From positions 1 through 15,352 of the forward strand of contig JBKJML010000136.1 in NCBI GenBank assembly GCA_046596415.1: a stretch of 15,352 nucleotides of DNA, written 5' to 3'. A model generated the notes under the pieces. That model saw nothing but the letters and a program-made list of their open reading frames with translations, was not told the origin of the DNA and searched no databases. The stretch comes from JBKJML01 sp046596415. Its GTDB lineage: Bacteria; Actinomycetota; Thermoleophilia; Gaiellales; Gaiellaceae. The translations under genes and the position numbers were made by a program. Of the stretch, positions 14,678 to 15,352 are shown piece after piece; positions within the stretch are counted from its first letter, which is position 1; every line of letters starts with the position of its first letter.

Positions 14678-15352
14678 TCCTCGCCGAGGTACGTTTTTCG
14701 TACCTGCTCGTTCGCGCGCAGCTCCTTCGCCGGCCCGGCGAGGGCGATACGGCCGGTCTCCAACACGTACCCCCGGTCGGCCGCGTCGAGCGCCATCAGC
14801 GCGTTCTGCTCGACGAGCAGGATCGGCGTCCCCTGCTCGTTGATCTCGTGGACGATCTCGAAGATCTTCTCGACGAAGATCGGCGCCAGGCCCATCGAGG
14901 GCTCATCGAGGAGTAGAAGCTTCGGCCGTGCCATCAGGGCGCGGCCGATCGCGCACATCTGCTGCTCGCCGCCCGACAGCGTGCCGGCCTTCTGGTTGCG
15001 GCGCTCCGCAAGCCGTGGGAAGAGGTCGAAGACGCGCGCCATGTCGTCCTTCAGGTGCTCGCGGTCGACGCGCTGGTAGGCGCCCATCTCGAGGTTCTCG
15101 AGCACCGACATGCGCGGGAAGAGGCGGCGGCCCTCGGGCGACTGCGCGATACCGGCGGACACGATTTCGTGTGGTGCGTCGCCGGTGATGTCTCGACCCT
15201 CGAAGCGGATCGTCCCCTGGCGGGGGTGGTTCAACCCGTTGATCGAGCGGAGCGTCGTCGACTTGCCGGCGCCGTTTGCGCCGATCAACGTCACGATCTC
15301 GCCCGCGCCGACGCGGAGCGAGACACCCTTGAGCGCGTGGATCGCGCCGTAA
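14674..15352 (-). CDS. livF: Branched-chain amino acid-type ABC transporter ATPase LivF (5' end outside window)
   Basis: LivF is one of the two ATPases that power a Liv/HAAT-type importer for branched-chain amino acids or related compounds; it works on the cytoplasmic face with LivG, LivH and LivM. 225 residues are visible, starting inside the conserved YGAIHALKGVSLRVGAGEIV opening, so only about ten N-terminal residues are missing. Walker A is GANGAGKST, the Q-loop region is GIAQSPEGRRLFPRMSVLENL, the ABC signature is LSGGEQQ, Walker B is LLLLDEPSMGLAP, and the H-loop position is occupied by Gln/Asn in LLVEQNA, as is usual in LivF. The C-terminus (ELRANEQVRKTYLGED) is typical. The rest of the liv operon should lie beyond the right edge. 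The substrate cannot be told from the ATPase. The last codons form a 7-bp inverted repeat. Confidence 0.95.
   Translation of the reverse strand, partial: YGAIHALKGVSLRVGAGEIVTLIGANGAGKSTTLRSINGLNHPRQGTIRFEGRDITGDAPHEIVSAGIAQSPEGRRLFPRMSVLENLEMGAYQRVDREHLKDDMARVFDLFPRLAERRNQKAGTLSGGEQQMCAIGRALMARPKLLLLDEPSMGLAPIFVEKIFEIVHEINEQGTPILLVEQNALMALDAADRGYVLETGRIALAGPAKELRANEQVRKTYLGED
14687..14705. terminator. Stem-loop in the 3' end of livF
   Basis: AGGTACG (14687-14693) and CGTACCT (14699-14705) form a perfect 7-bp inverted repeat with a TTTTT loop. It lies within the codons for the last residues of LivF and 10 bp from the 18-bp palindrome. On the plus strand it would follow the LarA-like gene and could help end that transcript. 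It may also be partly a chance result of the coding sequence. Confidence 0.45.

Noticed and set aside
1..15352. tRNA, rRNA, insertion sequence, integrase or attachment site
   Set aside because: No cloverleaf-like segment, transposase/integrase motif or long terminal repeat was seen. Gaps between genes are too short to hold such elements, the longest being about 134 bp.

Overview
This is a GC-rich window dense with genes, almost certainly actinobacterial. The order polA ... rpsA - coaE ... uvrB is a conserved actinobacterial housekeeping block. The protein flavour (Gly/Ala/Arg/Asp-rich, GTG starts, few Shine-Dalgarno sites), a neighbouring liv-type ABC gene and the DMFA2_C-type secreted protein suggest a deep-branching lineage such as Thermoleophilia (Gaiellales/Solirubrobacterales). 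That placement is inference. There are no RNA genes, insertion sequences or CRISPR arrays, and no gene-free stretch longer than about 135 bp.

Layout. Minus-strand backbone, read right to left: livF (5' end cut by the window edge), polA, a secreted 5'-nucleotidase, then rpsA-coaE-lytic transglycosylase as a tight operon (4-nt gap, then an ATGA overlap), and finally uvrB (3' end cut by the window edge). Plus-strand or divergent accessory genes are set into this backbone. A LarA/DUF2088-like protein lies between livF and polA. A four-gene block lies between the transglycosylase and uvrB: a DUF1360 membrane protein, a secreted DMFA2_C-domain protein, an MFS exporter, and a divergent TetR regulator.

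How the genes relate. PolA and UvrB supply DNA repair and gap filling, S1 supplies translation initiation, and CoaE makes coenzyme A. The transglycosylase and 5'-nucleotidase act outside the membrane. The TetR/MFS pair shares a short intergenic region. It holds a perfect 8-bp inverted repeat and a well-formed promoter (TTTACA-17-TATATT) whose predicted start point falls at the MFS GTG codon, so the exporter mRNA is probably leaderless and repressed by the adjacent TetR. The TetR itself resembles the actinobacterial aconitase repressor AcnR.

Most notable observations: (i) the LarA-like protein has no lysine in 500 residues and lacks the LarA active-site His/Lys residues, with a Cys where the cofactor-anchoring Lys should be; (ii) the palindrome/leaderless promoter between MFS and TetR; (iii) extensive 3'-3' gene overlap in the accessory block; (iv) paired perfect inverted repeats at the livF / LarA-like convergence; (v) an acidic, repeat-bearing C-terminal tail on ribosomal protein S1.
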